A stretch of DNA of 64,000 bases, from contig NC_134014.1 of the NCBI RefSeq assembly GCF_040712315.1, positions 10,138,244 to 10,202,243 of the forward strand, in the 5' to 3' direction. Source of the stretch: Castanea sativa. Taxonomy: Eukaryota > Streptophyta > Magnoliopsida > Fagales > Fagaceae. How positions within the stretch are numbered: the first letter of the stretch is position 1; each line of letters starts with the position of its first letter. The notes under the pieces were generated by a model. The model searched no databases. It saw only the letters and a list, made by a program, of their open reading frames with translations, and had not been told where the DNA came from. The position numbers and the translations under genes are program-made. Of the stretch, positions 1-11,184 are shown piece after piece.

Positions 1-38
1 GATATTATCTAAGTTTACTAACTTCTAGTATTAAGTTT

Positions 39-130
39 TAGGGCAAATTACAAATTACCCGCATGTAATTTGGCCAAAATTTAAGTTGTTTACCTATAGT
101 TTAAAATTTGACACTTTGCCCACTTCAGAT
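39..130 (+). repeat. Terminal half of a foldback MITE (unit A)
   Basis: The stretch starting GGGCAAATTACAAATTACCC matches the terminal arm of the complete foldback element at 40272-40639. Only one arm is evident here. The same fragment recurs at 8439-8530 because of the tandem duplication. Confidence 0.55.
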
Positions 131-978
131 TTGCTCTTTAGGGGTCCGTTACCCACCTATGAACTTTCTCCGTTACAAACTTAAAAAACATAACAAAATT
201 TTAAAAAATAAGATCAAAAGGTGGCTTTTTAATAATTTAGAAACTTGCTCAAGATCTTTAGAACACAAAAATTATCCAACTGAGCTCTTGCTAACACTCT
301 CCACAAACGATTATACATATCTAAAACCCACTAATCTTGCATACAAATTAGAACAAAAACACAACGAAATTAGCCAAACACAAAGAATAATCACAAATGA
401 GAGATAATAAATGGAAAATTGGATGAAATTAGTGAAGAACAATGAAACCTAAAACATGAAACCCCAACCCCACCTCTCTGTTCTTTGCTCCAATCTTTTC
501 TATCAACAAAACAACAAACCCACTACAAAATTCCCAGTACTGTCCATTTTTTCTGTCAACAAACCCACTTGAAAAATCCAAGCTTTTTACATCATCTAGT
601 CAAACGAAAAGAAAAATATAAAGTGAAAGTGAGTTCTAAATTTACTTAGCAGACATCAATAGCATTGTGAACTGAACAGCATTTATGGATGGCTTGGTTT
701 TTGGCTGGTTAATTAATGGGTTCTTCACAGCTAGTGAATGTGAAGAATATTGAACTATATATTTCTTGTTTGGTGGTGGGTGAGGGGTCTTGTGAGTTGT
801 AAATGTGATGGGTATGGGTATCCCTATATCTTTGAACCCTCTATGTTTCTCTGTCCCAAAAACAGATGAAGAAAGATGAAATATTTTTGAAGATTTGAGC
901 TACAATGTTGTGAACAGAACAATATCAGATTTTTTTATTTTATATATATATATATTGGAGAAACACACACACACACAC

Positions 979-1533
979 CAGTGGTGGAGTTAGGATTTTA
1001 GTCAGAGGGAGCAAAATGAAAAGACGATATTAAAAGTGAAATTTATCTAAAAAAACATTAATCAACAATAATAACAAAATACATAAACAATTGTAAGCAA
1101 ATATGAATATTTCATATTATTAAAATAAATAAACAAAAACAACCAATTCATAGCTGCTAAAAAATTTACAAACTGATGGAATAAAAATATGATTAGTGTT
1201 ACTTAAAAAATATAATGAATAAATGTTTGAAATTATTTTTTGTGATTGGTGACATGCCAATTTGTAAGACATAAGTAGTAAAATTTGTAATATTTTTAGC
1301 ATCATTCAAAGATAAAATGCTTTGAAAAGTATCATAAATAGTAAAAATTTTGTAAATAATAATATAAAAAAATAGTGAAATAGGTGGCTTGGTCACTTTC
1401 AAGTTTCAACAAGTAGAAGTCTTTTTTTTTTCTTTTTTCTTTTTTCCTCCATGTGACTACTAATTCAAAAAAAAAAAATTAGGAGTCAGGGGGGGCAGGT
1501 GCCCCCCCTCGCCCCCCTCTGGCTCCGCCAGTG
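979..1533 (+). mobile_element. hAT-Tip100-like MITE in unit A
   Basis: The left end reads CAGTGGTGGAGTTAGG and the right end is GGCTCCGCCAGTG, an inverted match to the CAGTGGCGGAGCC termini typical of Tip100-type hAT elements. It lies inside a CA microsatellite, so the 8-bp flank ACACACAC on both sides is compatible with a hAT target duplication but not diagnostic. It has no coding capacity and is AT-rich, with a G-run/C-run stretch near the right end. Unit B lacks it at the matching site (about 9370). It is the same family as 13235-13832. Confidence 0.85.
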
Positions 1534-2059
1534 ACACACACACACACATACATAGGGGAAGAGGTATGATATAAGGGAATACATTCACACGCCAACACCA
1601 AAACTGCATGCGGCAGTTAGTGTCACAGAACAAGTAATAAACCCCTTCTCAATATCACACATTACCGATGTGGGATGACTCAACAACACTGAGTAACTTT
1701 TTTTTTTTTTTTTGAGAAACACACACACACTATAGATATTGTTTTCTTAAAATTTGATCTTGGATTACAACTACTAATATCTCCATTAATCGACTTGTTG
1801 AACATTTCAAATTTGAACCATATTAAAATAGAAGGTAGGATTAAAAACAATCCAAGTCTAAAAATCAATTATTAATGATTTCAATAGCACAAAAGAAGAT
1901 AAGGTAACTTTGTTGAGTGAAAGTTAATTTATGAAATAAAACACTGATTTTACTTTTTAGTCATGAATTTTTTTTTTTTTCAACCTAAGAACTTTATTAT
2001 AATTAGCTTGGCCCCCCTAAGAGAAATCCATGGCTCCGCCACCGGCTATCTCAAGCTAC

Positions 2060-2590
2060 TGTGTATGCATCACAAAATCATGAAGAAGACACTTGCAAGG
2101 AGGTAATTCAATAGGAAACTCCACACTGACTATACTAATTCGAAGCTGATGGGATCATAATGTTTTTGATATGTTCCCTTGATTTTGGCCTCCCTTATAA
2201 ACTCAACAAAGGCAATTCATGGATGCTGAAATCTCTTCCTTAAAAGGCCAATCACACTTGGGTTATGACCAAAATACCACCTGGTAAACATCCCATTGGG
2301 TGTAAGTGGGTCTACAAAATCAAGCTTATAGTAGTTAGTTCAATTGAAAGGTACATAAGAGTAGGTGGGTGGCCAAAGGATATACCCAAATAGGGCCTAG
2401 ATTATTGTGAGATATTCTCACCAGTTGTTAAATTTTGTTACTATTTGAACAATTCTTGCATTGGTAGCTATACAAGGGTAGCATCTCACACAGTTAGATG
2501 TGAATAACGCATTTTTGCCTGGGTACTTGGATGGAGAAGTCTATATGCTTTCTCGTCCTGAATTTGGTAGCAAAGGGAGCCTAATAGGAT
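2060..2590 (+). mobile_element. Decayed Ty1/copia reverse transcriptase fragment (unit A)
   Basis: Frame-shifted translation gives pieces of the copia RT N-terminal region: a GCKWVYKIK-like stretch near 2296-2330, an IERY segment near 2344, then pieces resembling GLDY.EIFSPVVK near 2396-2430. Stops and frameshifts are frequent and similarity ends near 2590, where unit C instead continues into the rest of pol. It is a relic without function. Confidence 0.75.
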
Positions 2591-2696
2591 TTGAATAGGG
2601 TAGAATTGGTTATTATTAGACTTATACCGTAAGGGAGAACCTACTTGTTCCATCAATTGGTGGTAACCAAATCATGTATGGGACCTGAAAGTTACT

Positions 2697-2915
2697 AATG
2701 TTACTGATAGAATTTGAGTCCATCTTTTTCTTTATTTTTTAACAAATTGTTACTGATAGGATTTGAATCCATATATTTCTCCCTTTTTTAACAAATTGTT
2801 ACTGATAGGATTTGAATCCATCTTTTTCTCTCTCTTTTTTAACAAATTGTTACTAATAGGATTTGAATCCATCTTTTTCGCTTTTTTTAACAGATTACTA
2901 CTAATAGGATTTGAA
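2697..2915 (+). repeat. Minisatellite of about 50 bp, four full units plus a partial one
   Basis: The unit contains GATAGGATTTGAATCCAT followed by a T-rich run and AACAAATTG. Four full units and one terminal partial unit are visible. The matching array in unit B (10530-10692) has one full unit fewer. Confidence 0.85.
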
Positions 2916-3158
2916 TCTAGAATATAAATGTCCTTTATGAAATTATGTATTTTTTATATATGATGCAAGGGCTGATTTAGTTTTTAGAGTTGGTTCTTAC
3001 AAAGTCCACATTAGCATCAATAAATCATAAGTTCACAACTCAAATTAATAATACAGAATTAGTTTTACCTTTTCAAATCACCCCCCATTCAACAGTCACC
3101 TAACCATGCAAAGACAATGTCCATGTTATTCTAAATATAAACAATAGCATCAGCATCA

Positions 3159-3220
3159 ATCTAACTTATCTACAATCGTATTATTCTAGCTAGAATAATA
3201 CGATTGTAGATAAGTTAGAT
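3159..3220. repeat. Perfect 62-bp palindrome upstream of PCC13-62-like gene A
   Basis: Bases 3159-3189 are the exact reverse complement of 3190-3220, with no spacer; the centre is CTAGCTAG. It lies about 85-145 bases upstream of the TATA box. Short direct repeats flank it (ATTCTAAATATAAACAATA and TAGCCATGTGGAATT each occur twice nearby). Unit B has the same palindrome. Confidence 0.95.
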
Positions 3221-3303
3221 AGCCATGTGGAATTATTCTAAATATAAACAATAATGTTACTTAGCCATGTGGAATTTTGCTAAATATAACTATCTAGAGA
3301 TTA

Positions 3304-3313
3304 TATATAAATA
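3304..3313 (+). promoter_or_regulatory. TATA box of PCC13-62-like gene A
   Basis: TATATAAATA lies 96 bases upstream of the ATG, after the palindrome and before an A-rich leader. The element is conserved in unit B at 11082-11091. Confidence 0.65.
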
Positions 3314-3408
3314 CAAACAATATTAGCATAAAAAAAACAAAAAAAAAAAACATATCTACCACTAGCTAGCAAAAATAGCCTACCAAAAAAAAAAAAAAAA
3401 AAAAAACG

Positions 3409-5592
3409 ATGGCACTAACTGCTACTAGCACAGCCACCATCACCACTTTACTAATCTCCCTCTTCTTCCTCCCCAAGATTTATTCTTCTGAATTCACCAT
3501 AGACCATCACCATATTGCAAAAGCAGACGTGGATCTTTTGGAATTTCCTCTAAATTTAGAATTCTTTGAAGCTGAATTCTTTTTGTATGGCGCTTTGGGT
3601 TATGGCTTAGATAAAGTTGCTCCAAATTTAACCAAGGGAGGTCCAACACCCCTTGGCGCTAAAAAGGCAAATTTAGATCATTTTACCCAAGATGTTATCC
3701 TGCAATTTGCTTACCAAGAAGTTGGACACTTGAGGTTTCTCTTTTAAAATCATTATTCAATTTCTTTTGGGCTTTTTTGTTTGGGTTTAGTGGCTAATGG
3801 GTTCCAATTAGTTTGATTGATAAATATTTTTTGCCTTAAATAAGGGATTTGAGTTTGAATACCACTTATATTGAATAGAAACACATTGATGTCTTAACAC
3901 AATAATAAACAAGTATCATAATTATCATAATGTAGATACTATAGATTTTAAATCCTATCATAGCTATAAATTTTAAAAAAAAATTATCATGGTACTTTTT
4001 TGATAATCAAAATTATCATGGTACTAACTATTAAGTTCTTGATGCAGGGCCATTCAAAAAGTCGTTAAAGGATTTCCAAGACCATTATTAGACTTAAGTA
4101 AAGAATCATTTGCAAAAACAGTTGATGCTGCAATAGGGAAAAAGTTGTCCCCACCTTTTGATCCTTATTACAGTGGAGTTCACTTCCTCCTTGCATCTTA
4201 CCTTATTCCTTATGTTGGACTTACTGGCTATGTTGGAACAATTCCAAAACTCAAAGCCCCTAGTTCTAGAAGGGTAATCAAGATTTAAACTTGATCCATA
4301 GTAATGTTCTACAAAACAGACAGTATCAATAATCTATTGCTTCTATGCGCATGTGTGTGTATATATTTACATAGTTATATACTTTTTGTGGAATAAACTA
4401 TTTTTTTATGCTAAGAAATGATAAAGCTTTTTTTTTTTTTTTAGAAAATAGTAATACTTATTTTTTAAACAGGCTTATAATATATTATATAACCAGAGTA
4501 ACACAATAAAATGGTCTAACCTTTATAGTAATAGCTTAGGGTTATAAGGATTGAAACTCTAACACACATAACCAATGTGGGATAAACATCCATTTTTTTT
4601 TAGGAAACATTAATACTTATTAAAACACACAAACAGTAATAAAGCTTGACAAATGAAATTTGCAATTCTTTTAATGGTCCATAATCAAGTTATATTTCAT
4701 ATAACTCACCTAATAATTTTTTTATTATATTAAAATTAAAATCCTATCATTGAATTATATATGTTTTCTATATTTTTAACGTACAAGCCATATTTGGTAT
4801 CAACTAGATATAATTTATTTTTTAATTAGCACTTTAGCAGTATCATTTTTTTCTAACTATTTTTAAAGTTAAAAAAAAATTAATTTTAAGCATTTCATAA
4901 ATGAGATAATAATTAATCTTTGATTATCTTTATGTTTTGCATACATATAAGATAAAAGGAGACAATGTAATTCAAGTTATTTAATAGTGGATTTTTCAAG
5001 ATTTACTTTTAATATATATAGTTATTGAGCAGTGTAAAGTTGATAAAAGTTATACCAAATTTAATGTAAACTCAAACCTTTTTATTATTTGAGAAGTAGA
5101 TCAGTAGAGCACGGAAATAGGAGTACATTCACAACACTTACTTTAATATCATAATAAATTACTATTTGTCCAAAAATTATCAAACCATTATTCTAACAAT
5201 GTCGACTTGTATATGTTCAGCTTGTTGCAGGCCTTTTAGGCGTGGAATCAGGCCAAGATGCTGTTATTCGAGCATACCTATACGAGCATGCAAAGGAGAT
5301 AGTGTCGCCATATGGAATAACTGTGGGAGAGTTTACAAATCGCTTTTCAGAACTAAGAGATAGGCTTGGACATCAAGGTCGCAAAGATGAAGGCCTTGTG
5401 GTTCCTCTAGCTGAAGGTGCTGAGGGAAAGATCAATGGAAACGTGCTTGCTGGAGATGCAGACTCTGTTGCATTTGACAGGACCGCGGAAGAGATATTGA
5501 GGATTGTGTATGGCTCTGGTGATGAGAAAAAACCCGGTGGATTCTATCCAAAAGGAGGCAATGGTCGCATTGCCAGATCTCATCTACTTTAA
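3409..5592 (+). CDS. Desiccation-related protein PCC13-62-like, copy A
   Basis: Three exons: 3409-3734, 4048-4273 and 5221-5592, all with GT-AG introns and phases that join to 924 nt (307 residues), close to the roughly 310 residues of the family. Residues 1-27 look like a secretory signal (a hydrophobic core LLISLFFLP before YSS). A ferritin-like region follows: DLLEFPLNLEFFEAEFFLYGALG at 42-64, with E51, E54 and E56; QEVGHLR at 103-109, with E104 and H107; and the family stretch LVAGLLGVESGQDAVIRA at 185-202. The family is named from a dehydration-induced protein of a resurrection plant; the biochemical role is not settled, although ferritin-like folds suggest metal binding. The start is the first ATG after the TATA box and an A-rich leader. 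A poly(A) signal lies at 5681. The frame is open, so the gene appears functional. Its twin is at 11185-14493. Confidence 0.95.
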
Positions 5593-5680
5593 TTATATGC
5601 ACACAACTTTATTACAAGAAAACAAGCTTCCGTGTTTTCTGGTTCATTGTTTAAGCTATGCGCCAGTTGCATTAATAATG

Positions 5681-5686
5681 AATAAA
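5681..5686 (+). terminator. Poly(A) signal of gene A
   Basis: AATAAA lies 89 bases after the stop codon of the PCC13-62-like gene. It is conserved in copy B at 14582-14587. Confidence 0.6.
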
Positions 5687-5890
5687 ACATTTGTGAGTCT
5701 TTATTATTAAGTAATATATGTGTGACAAAATTGTCATTTTAAGCTTTTATCAAGTTTTTTCAAAAGCTTACACTTTCTATGGATTCCAAATAGAATGGAC
5801 GTTATTAATTCAAATCCTATCATATCATTAAAAAAAAGTTTTAAACTTTATAATTTGAATAGCGAGCTTCAGCGAGTAATGTCTTTGAAA

Positions 5891-6745
5891 CAAGGGTGTC
5901 AAATGAGTGGGTTTAGGGTGGGCATTATTGGATTGGGTATATAAAACTCATTTATCCATTAAAACTCATTTAACTAATTACTTCTTACCCAAATCCAACC
6001 CAACCCAACTCAATTATTATGGGTAATCCCCAACTTACCCAATTACCCAATTATTAAAATTACCAAAATGCCATCAATGTGAAAATGACCAAAAATTAAA
6101 GTGTTATGTCATGCCTAGTTTTGGTTCAATTAAACAGTGGCACGTGTAATTATCTATTCCATGTCATTAACTAAACTTAAAATAAATCTTTAAAAATATT
6201 TTTCTTTTACAATATTTTTGATTTTCTGGGTATTCAAAATTTGCCCAAGAAAATCAAGATTTTCTTTCCAAATAAAGACTAAAAATTGAAAAATCAAAAA
6301 AAAAAATCCAAATGAAGCCAAGCACATGGAAACAAACAAGAACAGAAATAAAGAAAAGAACTCAAATATAAATTTCTTTCCACCATTTTTTTCTCAGTAT
6401 CCAAACGAAAATCCACCAGTTTTCCAACCATGAAAATCGAGCACAACTATGAAAACCCAGCCAAGAAAGCACCATGAAAAACCCAGCCATGAAAACGAAG
6501 ACCTAATCAACCCTTTAAACCCAAATTGAACCATGACAGGTCAGCAAATAAAAATCAACAATCCAAGCACACAAACCGATCTCCAGCCTCAGCAGCACCA
6601 ATATCAGTTTGACTCGAGGAAATCGTCATTAGTGGCCTCCAACGGATTATTAGCCATGAGGTGGAACAACCTGAGTCGAACTCGGCCTAGTCATGGTGAG
6701 TCGCGTTGACAAGTTACAAGTTTCAAAGAGCATCTACATCCAAAT

Positions 6746-6823
<78 letters not shown>

Positions 6824-6863
6824 CTTTTCTTTGCCCGAATTTAGAGAGAGAAAGAGAGAGAGC

Positions 6864-6920
<57 letters not shown>

Positions 6921-7191
6921 GTTTGGAGGCAGAGAAAATGAAGGAAAATGAAACTGAAACACTGAAAAGTCTTGAGGGTTTTTTTTTTTTAATGGGAAGG
7001 GCCGATTGAATTTGGATATATTGTTTTTGGGTTAAATGGGCTCAATGGGTTTTTAGTTAAAACCCAATAATCACTTGGTCTAATTGAGTTGATGCTCATT
7101 TAACCCAACTAATAATTGGGTGGGTTTGGGTTCAATTAAAGTGGGTGGGTTTGGGTGGGAAAATGAGTTTAGGCTTACTTTGCCACCCTTA
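5891..7191. mobile_element. Non-autonomous hAT element, 1301 bp, unit A only
   Basis: The termini are CAAGGGTGTCAAA and TTTGCCACCCTTA, imperfect inverted repeats of the hAT type. The 8-bp target duplication CTTTGAAA occurs at 5883-5890 and 7192-7199, and unit B has the uninterrupted site near 14790. The interior is non-coding, with GGGT-rich subterminal repeats and two GA microsatellite tracts. Length and TSD fit a deletion derivative of a hAT element. Confidence 0.92.
6750..6916 (+). repeat. GA microsatellite tracts inside the hAT element
   Basis: Long (GA)n runs at about 6750-6818 and 6871-6916 are separated by an imperfect GA-rich spacer. Open frames across them encode only RE/SL dipeptides and are not genes. 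Confidence 0.95.
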
Positions 7192-7623
7192 CTTTGAAAC
7201 CATAATGAATTATAACCTAAAACTATATGCATGCACGGATGCACAGGGCGAGCTTGAAATGTGCCATATATATAGGTGGAGCCACATTGGAGCCATGGCC
7301 TCCCCTAAATTTCCACTAATAGTAGTAACAAAACCATATTTGATCTTCAAAATTACTTGCCGGCCCCCCTAATATTTTGAGAAAAAATTCAAAACAGATT
7401 ATTCCCTTTCAAAATTCCATTTTGTCTCTTTCAAATTTTAAAATTTGGTTCGGAAAAATCTAAAAAATAAATAACACCCGCCCATTCCTTGGTGACAAAG
7501 CCTCTCCAAATTCCATTTATATTAAAAATAAACAAAACCTACATGTTTAGGACTCTATTCAATGTATTAGGATTCCTCCAAATACAGGAAAAAAAAATCC
7601 TTATAGCTATAGCTAATAGTTGT

Positions 7624-7792
7624 GAGAAATGATATGTACACAATATTTTTACAAAAAATCTTATGTGGCTAGTTATTACAGATTGTTATTGGTGGAGTAG
7701 AAAAGTAATTTTAGTGGTAGGTTCAAATTAGAACCAATAACAACTAACCGCCTATGATTTGTTGTGAAAATGTTATAGACGTAGTATCTCTC
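7624..7792. mobile_element. Palindromic MITE, family P, copy 1
   Basis: The left arm GAGAAATGATATGTACACAA and the right arm are imperfect reverse complements over about 60 bases, each including an (A)CAA.AAATC core near the stem. The same foldback unit occurs at 15192, 43383 and 45338. It has no coding capacity, and a superfamily cannot be assigned with confidence. Confidence 0.8.
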
Positions 7793-7837
7793 AATAATTG
7801 TTGTTTACTCAAAAACAAAAACTGAAAATAAATTTAA

Positions 7838-8160
7838 AAAGTGTAAAAACTGACCCTCTAAATTTCTTCAGATTTTATTTCAGTCCTCTAACTTTGATTT
7901 CGTTCATTTTAGTCATGTAACTTTCAAGTTTATTCAATTATTGCAGTTAATTTTTCTTCAAATTTTTTAAATTAAAAAAAACTAATGATTGAAAAATATT
8001 TTTCTAACATTTTTTTATAAAAAATTTTAATAAAAGTTGACTAGAAAAGCCTTAATTGAATAAATTTGAAACTTAGAAGACTAAAATGAACGAAAGTAAA
8101 GTTAGATGACTGAAATAAAATCAGAAGAAACTTAGAAGATAAGTTTCACATTTTAGCCAT
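7838..8160. mobile_element. Mutator-like MITE (unit A)
   Basis: The left arm contains AAACTGACCCTCTAAATTTC and the right arm is its inverted relative ending near TTTTAGCC. The arms resemble the long TIRs of the Pack-MULE at 25186-26369 (GGCAAAAATGTAAAACTAAC). The interior is AT-rich and non-coding. The unit B counterpart is 15411-15745. Confidence 0.65.
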
Positions 8161-8438
8161 TTAAAAAAAAAAACAAAAAATAAATCCTCCTTATGGCGCA
8201 GTTGCTGCTTGGCTTAAAACCCCGATTCATTATGAGAATCTCATGTTATCCTCTCAGCTCTAGTCAAATGGAAACCCACAGCGAAGATGGCTGGGGACTC
8301 TAGCCTCAACCCAACTCTAGCAGTATCTTTCTTTCTTTCTCCCTCTCTCTCTTATATGACTGTGTTGCCAATGGGTATGTTTAGAGTCTTTAGATCTAGC
8401 GATATTATCTAAGTTTACTAACTTCTAGTATTAAGTTT

Positions 8439-8530
8439 TAGGGCAAATTACAAATTATTCACATGTGGTTTGGTCAAAATTTAAGTTGTTTACCTATAGT
8501 TTAGAATTTGACACTTTGCCCACTTCAGAT
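8439..8530 (+). repeat. Terminal half of a foldback MITE (unit B)
   Basis: This is the unit B counterpart of the MITE arm at 39-130, with a few substitutions. It belongs to the same family as the complete element at 40272-40639. Confidence 0.55.
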
Positions 8531-9837
8531 TTGCTCTATTAGGGGTCTGTTACCCACCTATGAACTTTCTCCGTTACAAACTTAAAAAACATAACAAAAT
8601 TTTAAAAAATAAGATCAAAAGGTGGCTTTTTAATAATTTAGAAACTTGCTCAAGAACTTTAGAACACAAAAATTATCCAACTGAGCTCTTGCTAACACTC
8701 TCCACAAACAATTATACATATCTAAAACCCACTAATCTTGCATACAAATTTGAACAAAAACACAACGAAATTAGCCAAACACAAAGAATAATCACAAATG
8801 AGAGATAATAAATGGAAAATTGGATGAAATTAGTGAAGAACAATGAAACCTAAAACATGAAACCCCAACCCCACCTCTCTGTTCTTTGCTCCAATCTTTT
8901 CTATCAACAAGACAACAAACCCACTACAAAATTCCCAGTACTGTCCATTTTTTCTGTCAACAAACCCACTTGAAAAATCCAAGCTTTTTACATCATCTAG
9001 TCAAACGAAAAGAAATATAAAAAGTGAAAGTGAGTTCTAAATTTACTTAGCAGACATCAATAGCATTGTGAACTGAACAGCATTTATGGATGGCTTGGTT
9101 TTGGCTGGTTAATGGGTTCTTCACAGCTAGTGAATGTGAAGAATATTGAACTATATATTTCTGGTTTGGTGGTGGGTGAGGGGTCTTGTGAGTTGTAAAT
9201 GTGATGGGTATGGGTATCCCTATATCTTTGAACCCTCTATGTTTCTGTGTCCCAAAAACAGATAAAAGAAAGATGAAATATTTTTGAAGATTTGAGCTAC
9301 AATGTTGTGAACAGAACAACATCAGATTTTTTTATTTTATATATATATATATACACACATTTTGGAGAAACACACACACACATATATAGGGAAATAGAGA
9401 TGAGATAAGGGAATACATTCACACGCCAACACCAAAACTACATGCGGCAGTTAGTGTCACAGAGTAAGTAATAAACCCCTTCTCAATATCACACCTTACC
9501 GATGAGGGATGACTTAATAACACTGAGTATCTCTTCTTCTTTTTTGAGAAACACACACACACTATAGATATTGTTTTCTTAAAATTTGATCTTGGATTAC
9601 AACTACTAATATCTCCATTAATCGACTTGTTGAACATTTCAAAGTTGAACCATATTAAAATAGAAGTTAGGATTAAAAACAATCCAAGTCTAAAAATCAA
9701 TTATTAATGATTTCAATAGCATAAAAGAAGATAAGGTAACTTTGTTGAGTTAAAGTTAATTTATGAAATAAAACACTGATTTTACTTTTTAGTCATGATT
9801 TTTTTTTTTTCAACCTAAGAACTTTATTATAATTAGC

Positions 9838-10410
9838 TTGGCCCCCCTAAGAGAAATCCATGGCTCCGCCACCGGCTATCTCAAGCTACTGTGTATGCAT
9901 CACAAAATCATGAAGAGGACACTTGCAAGGAGGTAATTCAATAGGAAACTCCACACTGACTACACTAATTCGAAGCTGATGGGATCATAATGTTTTTGAC
10001 ATGTTCCCTCGATTTTGGCCTCCCTTATAAACTCAACAAAGGCAATTCATGGATGCTGAAATCTCTTCCTTAAAAGGCCAATCACACTTGGGTTATGACC
10101 ACAATACCACCTGGTAAACATCCCATTGGGTGTAAGTGGGTCTACAAAATCAAGCTTATAGTAGATAGTTCAATTGAAAGGTACATAAGCGTAGGTGGGT
10201 GGCCAAAGGATATACCCAAATAGGGCCTAGATTATTGTGAGATATTCTCACCAGTTGTTAAATTTCGTTACTATTTGAACAATTCTTGCATTGGTAGCTA
10301 TACAAGGGTAGCATCTCACACAGTTAGATGTGAATAATGCATTTTTGCCTGGGTACTTGGATGAAGAAGTCTATATGCTTTCTCGTCCTGAATTTGGTAG
10401 CAAAGGGAGC
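9838..10410 (+). mobile_element. Decayed Ty1/copia reverse transcriptase fragment (unit B)
   Basis: This is the unit B counterpart of 2060-2590, with the same truncation point and the same frame disruptions plus a few private substitutions. Truncation therefore preceded the tandem duplication. Confidence 0.75.
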
Positions 10411-10529
10411 CTAATAGGATTTGAATAGGGTAGAATTGGTTATTATTAGACTTATACCGTAAGGGAGAACCTACTTGTTCCATCAATTGGTGGTAACCAA
10501 ATCATGTATGGGACCTGAAAGTTACTAAT

Positions 10530-10692
10530 GTTACTGATAGGATTTGAATCCATCTTTTTCTTTATTTTTTAACAAATTGTTACTGATAGGATTTGAATCC
10601 ATATATTTCTCTCTTTTTTAACAAATTGTTACTAATAGGATTTGAATCCATCTTTTTCTCTTATTTAACAGATTACTACTAATAGGATTTGA
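10530..10692 (+). repeat. Minisatellite of about 50 bp, three full units plus a partial one
   Basis: Same unit as 2697-2915, with one full repeat fewer. This gives a simple copy-number difference between the two duplicate promoters' upstream regions. Confidence 0.85.
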
Positions 10693-10936
10693 ATCTAGAA
10701 TATAAATGTCCTTTATGAAATTATGTATTTTTTATATATGATGCAAGGGCTGATTTAGCTTTTAGAGTTGGTTCTTACAAAGTCCACATGAGCATCAATA
10801 AATCGTAAGTTCACAACTCAAATTAATAATACAGAATTAGTTTTACCTTTTCAAATCACCCCCCATTCAACAGTCACCTAACCATGCAAAGACAATGTCC
10901 ATGTTATTCTAAATATAAACAATAGCATCAGCATCA

Positions 10937-10998
10937 ATCTAACTTATCTACAATCGTATTATTCTAGCTAGAATAATACGATTGTAGATAAGTTAGAT
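10937..10998. repeat. Perfect 62-bp palindrome upstream of PCC13-62-like gene B
   Basis: Identical in structure to 3159-3220: two exact 31-base arms with no spacer, centred on CTAGCTAG, upstream of the TATA box. No arm mismatch has accumulated in either copy. Confidence 0.95.
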
Positions 10999-11081
10999 AG
11001 CCATGTGGAATTATTCTAAATATAAACAATAATGTTACTTAGCCATGTGGAATTTTGCTAAATATAACTATCTAGAGATTA

Positions 11082-11091
11082 TATATAAATA
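11082..11091 (+). promoter_or_regulatory. TATA box of PCC13-62-like gene B
   Basis: TATATAAATA lies 94 bases before the last base upstream of the ATG, in the same context as copy A. The A-rich leader that follows differs in length and composition between copies. Confidence 0.65.
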
Positions 11092-11184
11092 CAAACAATA
11101 TTAGCATAAAAAATAAAACAAAAACAAAAACAAAAACATATCTACCACTAGCTAGCAAAAATAGCCTACCAAAAAAAAAAAACG

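Larger units (their letters stand above)
1..8400. repeat. Tandem duplication unit A
   Basis: The first bases of the window recur almost unchanged at 8401 and collinear similarity continues for about 8 kb, giving two direct units. The junction is abrupt at 8400/8401. Unit A carries a PCC13-62-like gene at 3409-5592. Insertions present only in this unit are the MITE at 979-1533 and the hAT element at 5891-7191. The window starts exactly at or inside the unit, so the true left end of the duplication may lie outside. Confidence 0.93.

Noticed and set aside
108..407. Open frame of 99 codons repeated at 8560-8808
   Set aside because: It recurs only because of the tandem duplication and overlaps a MITE arm. 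Composition is Lys/Asn-rich AT noise with no domain.
6693..6962. Long frames of RE or SL dipeptides on both strands
   Set aside because: Translation of GA microsatellites inside a hAT element.
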